The position numbers were made by a program, and so were the translations under genes. Of a stretch of DNA of 6,857 bases, positions 6,124-6,857 are shown one piece after another (positions within the stretch are counted from its first letter, which is position 1; the number at the start of each line of letters is the position of its first letter). The DNA lies in contig CAMAFU010000100.1 in the NCBI GenBank assembly GCA_945833725.1, positions 1-6,857 of the forward strand, given 5' to 3'. The stretch is from an uncultured Treponema sp. (GTDB lineage: Bacteria > Spirochaetota > Spirochaetia > Treponematales > Treponemataceae). The notes beneath the pieces were generated by a model, which was not told the origin of the DNA, made no database searches, and saw nothing but the letters and a program-made list of their open reading frames with translations.

Positions 6124-6729
6124 TTAAACACCCTGTTTTTTATTAAGCCCCACAAGATATGTTTCAAAACTTTCGGAACGGCAGGCGGCTGGTTTAAATC
6201 CTTTGGCACTTTGGAAAATTTCCCGCATCATTTTAAGGAATTCCTGCTGGTCGCCATTTTGAAAAATTTTTACGGCAAAGTTTCCGCCGGGTTTAAGCAT
6301 TGTCTGGGCATAATAAATTGCCATTTTTACAAGAAACCGGGAACTGGCTGTGTCTACAACTCTGTTTCCTGTTGTTTTTGGTGCTGCATCACAAACTACA
6401 AGGTCAAAAGGTCCTTCTGTCTTTATTTTTTCCCGAACCGCATTGTCTGTTAAATCGCCCTGAATAAAAACAAGGTTGTCGCCTTTTACAACTTTTGAAA
6501 GGGGATTTAAATCGCAGGACACAACTTTGCCTGTACCTTCCATTGTACGCAGAAGAAATACAGTCCAGCTTCCGGGAGAAGAACCTAAATCCAAAACATT
6601 ATAATTTTTTTTCAACATGCCGAATTTTTCGTCGATTTCTTTCAGTTTGTATACTGAGCGGGCAGGATACCCTTCGGAGAAAGCTTTTTTTGACCAGAAA
6701 TCCGGTTTTTCGTAACTGTTTGATGCCAT
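6124..6729 (-). CDS. rlmE: 23S rRNA (uridine-2'-O)-methyltransferase RlmE (RrmJ/FtsJ)
   Basis: RlmE uses S-adenosylmethionine to 2'-O-methylate a uridine in the A-loop of 23S rRNA (U2552 in E. coli) late in 50S assembly. The 201-residue length is normal. The SAM-binding motif VLDLGSSPGSW is at 45-55. The K-D-K-E catalytic tetrad is complete: K28 (VYKLKEI), D114 (VVCDAAP), K154 (FAVKIF) and E189 (SFETYLV), matching E. coli K38, D124, K164 and E199. The N-terminal basic RNA-binding part (KPDFWSKKAFSEGYPARS) is present. The ATG at 6729 is the only sensible start by homology, but I see no Shine-Dalgarno before it; the 20 nt upstream are AT-rich. The M23 peptidase gene follows on the same strand after 107 nt. 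The region upstream (6730-6823) contains no convincing gene and then the third repeat copy. Confidence 0.95.
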   Translation of the reverse strand: MASNSYEKPDFWSKKAFSEGYPARSVYKLKEIDEKFGMLKKNYNVLDLGSSPGSWTVFLLRTMEGTGKVVSCDLNPLSKVVKGDNLVFIQGDLTDNAVREKIKTEGPFDLVVCDAAPKTTGNRVVDTASSRFLVKMAIYYAQTMLKPGGNFAVKIFQNGDQQEFLKMMREIFQSAKGFKPAACRSESFETYLVGLNKKQGV

Positions 6730-6823
6730 ATATTAAAAATCGGAAAGTTTAACCGTAATGATTAAATTTTTCTTCCATGCCTTTATATACGGTGCAGGAG
6801 TTCCGCATTAGTTGATGAGAAAA

Positions 6824-6857
6824 ATTGGGGCGCGAAGGAGCGAATGGTCAGGGCAAA
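6824..6857 (-). repeat. Partial third copy (C) of the GC-rich element, cut by the window end
   Basis: attggggcgcgaaggagcg (6824-6842) resembles the opening of copies A and B (gattggag followed by a short G+C-rich stem with a gaa-type loop). As in copy A, an A-rich stretch precedes it on the + strand (aaaa at 6820-6823), so on the minus strand a T-tract would follow the element. This would place it at the 3' end of the gene upstream of rlmE, outside the window. The copy is incomplete here, so membership is tentative. Confidence 0.45.

Noticed and set aside
6109..6752. + strand ORFs of 114 and 85 codons opposite rlmE
   Set aside because: rlmE has its full catalytic tetrad on the other strand; the Cys/Phe-rich + products are shadows.
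6749..6808. Minus-strand 19-codon ORF (MRNSCTVYKGMEEKFNHYG) ending 19 nt before the rlmE start
   Set aside because: No Shine-Dalgarno precedes either ATG, it is very short and I know no homologue; it could be a leader peptide or a gene remnant but the sequence does not support a call.

Overview
The window looks like chromosomal DNA of a host-associated spirochaete, most likely a Treponema. This is an inference from the style of the proteins (LysM-M23 peptidase, DUF3943 outer-membrane protein), the moderate G+C, the heavy use of T-tracts and the GC-rich multi-hairpin intergenic elements. No rRNA or species-specific gene is present to fix the taxon.

Left end (1-768, + strand): the 3' part of an AT-rich gene of unknown function that enters from outside the window. 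A GC-rich structured repeat (841-942) separates it from the convergent gene for a divergent threonine synthase (thrC, 959-2266, minus). Upstream of thrC on the same strand lie a gene for a DUF3943 outer-membrane protein (2323-3855), a strong intrinsic terminator (3871-3906), a tRNA-Ile gene with the rare anticodon UAU (3906-3981) and a good sigma70-type promoter (4016-4045). The tRNA, DUF3943 gene and thrC are therefore co-oriented and may form one unit, but a terminator sits only 15 nt before the DUF3943 start codon.

Middle (4109-5055, + strand): a decayed iron-sulfur L-serine dehydratase operon. The beta subunit is a core fragment lacking both ends. The alpha subunit keeps its start, its Shine-Dalgarno and an open frame, but has lost about 110-115 internal residues carrying the PTAGS-type motif and all three cluster cysteines. 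A second copy of the structured repeat (4387-4493) lies exactly between the two remnants.

Right end (5060-6729, minus): a membrane-anchored double-LysM M23 endopeptidase follows rlmE, the 23S rRNA 2'-O-methyltransferase gene, which has its whole catalytic tetrad. A third, partial repeat copy starts at 6824 and runs off the window.

The most noteworthy observations are the repeat family, the UAU isoleucine tRNA and the eroded serine dehydratase locus. The two complete repeat copies each begin just after a stop codon, are closed by a short terminal stem whose sequence differs but whose pairing is kept, and are followed by a T-tract. I see no defence system, transposase, CRISPR array or complete novel operon.
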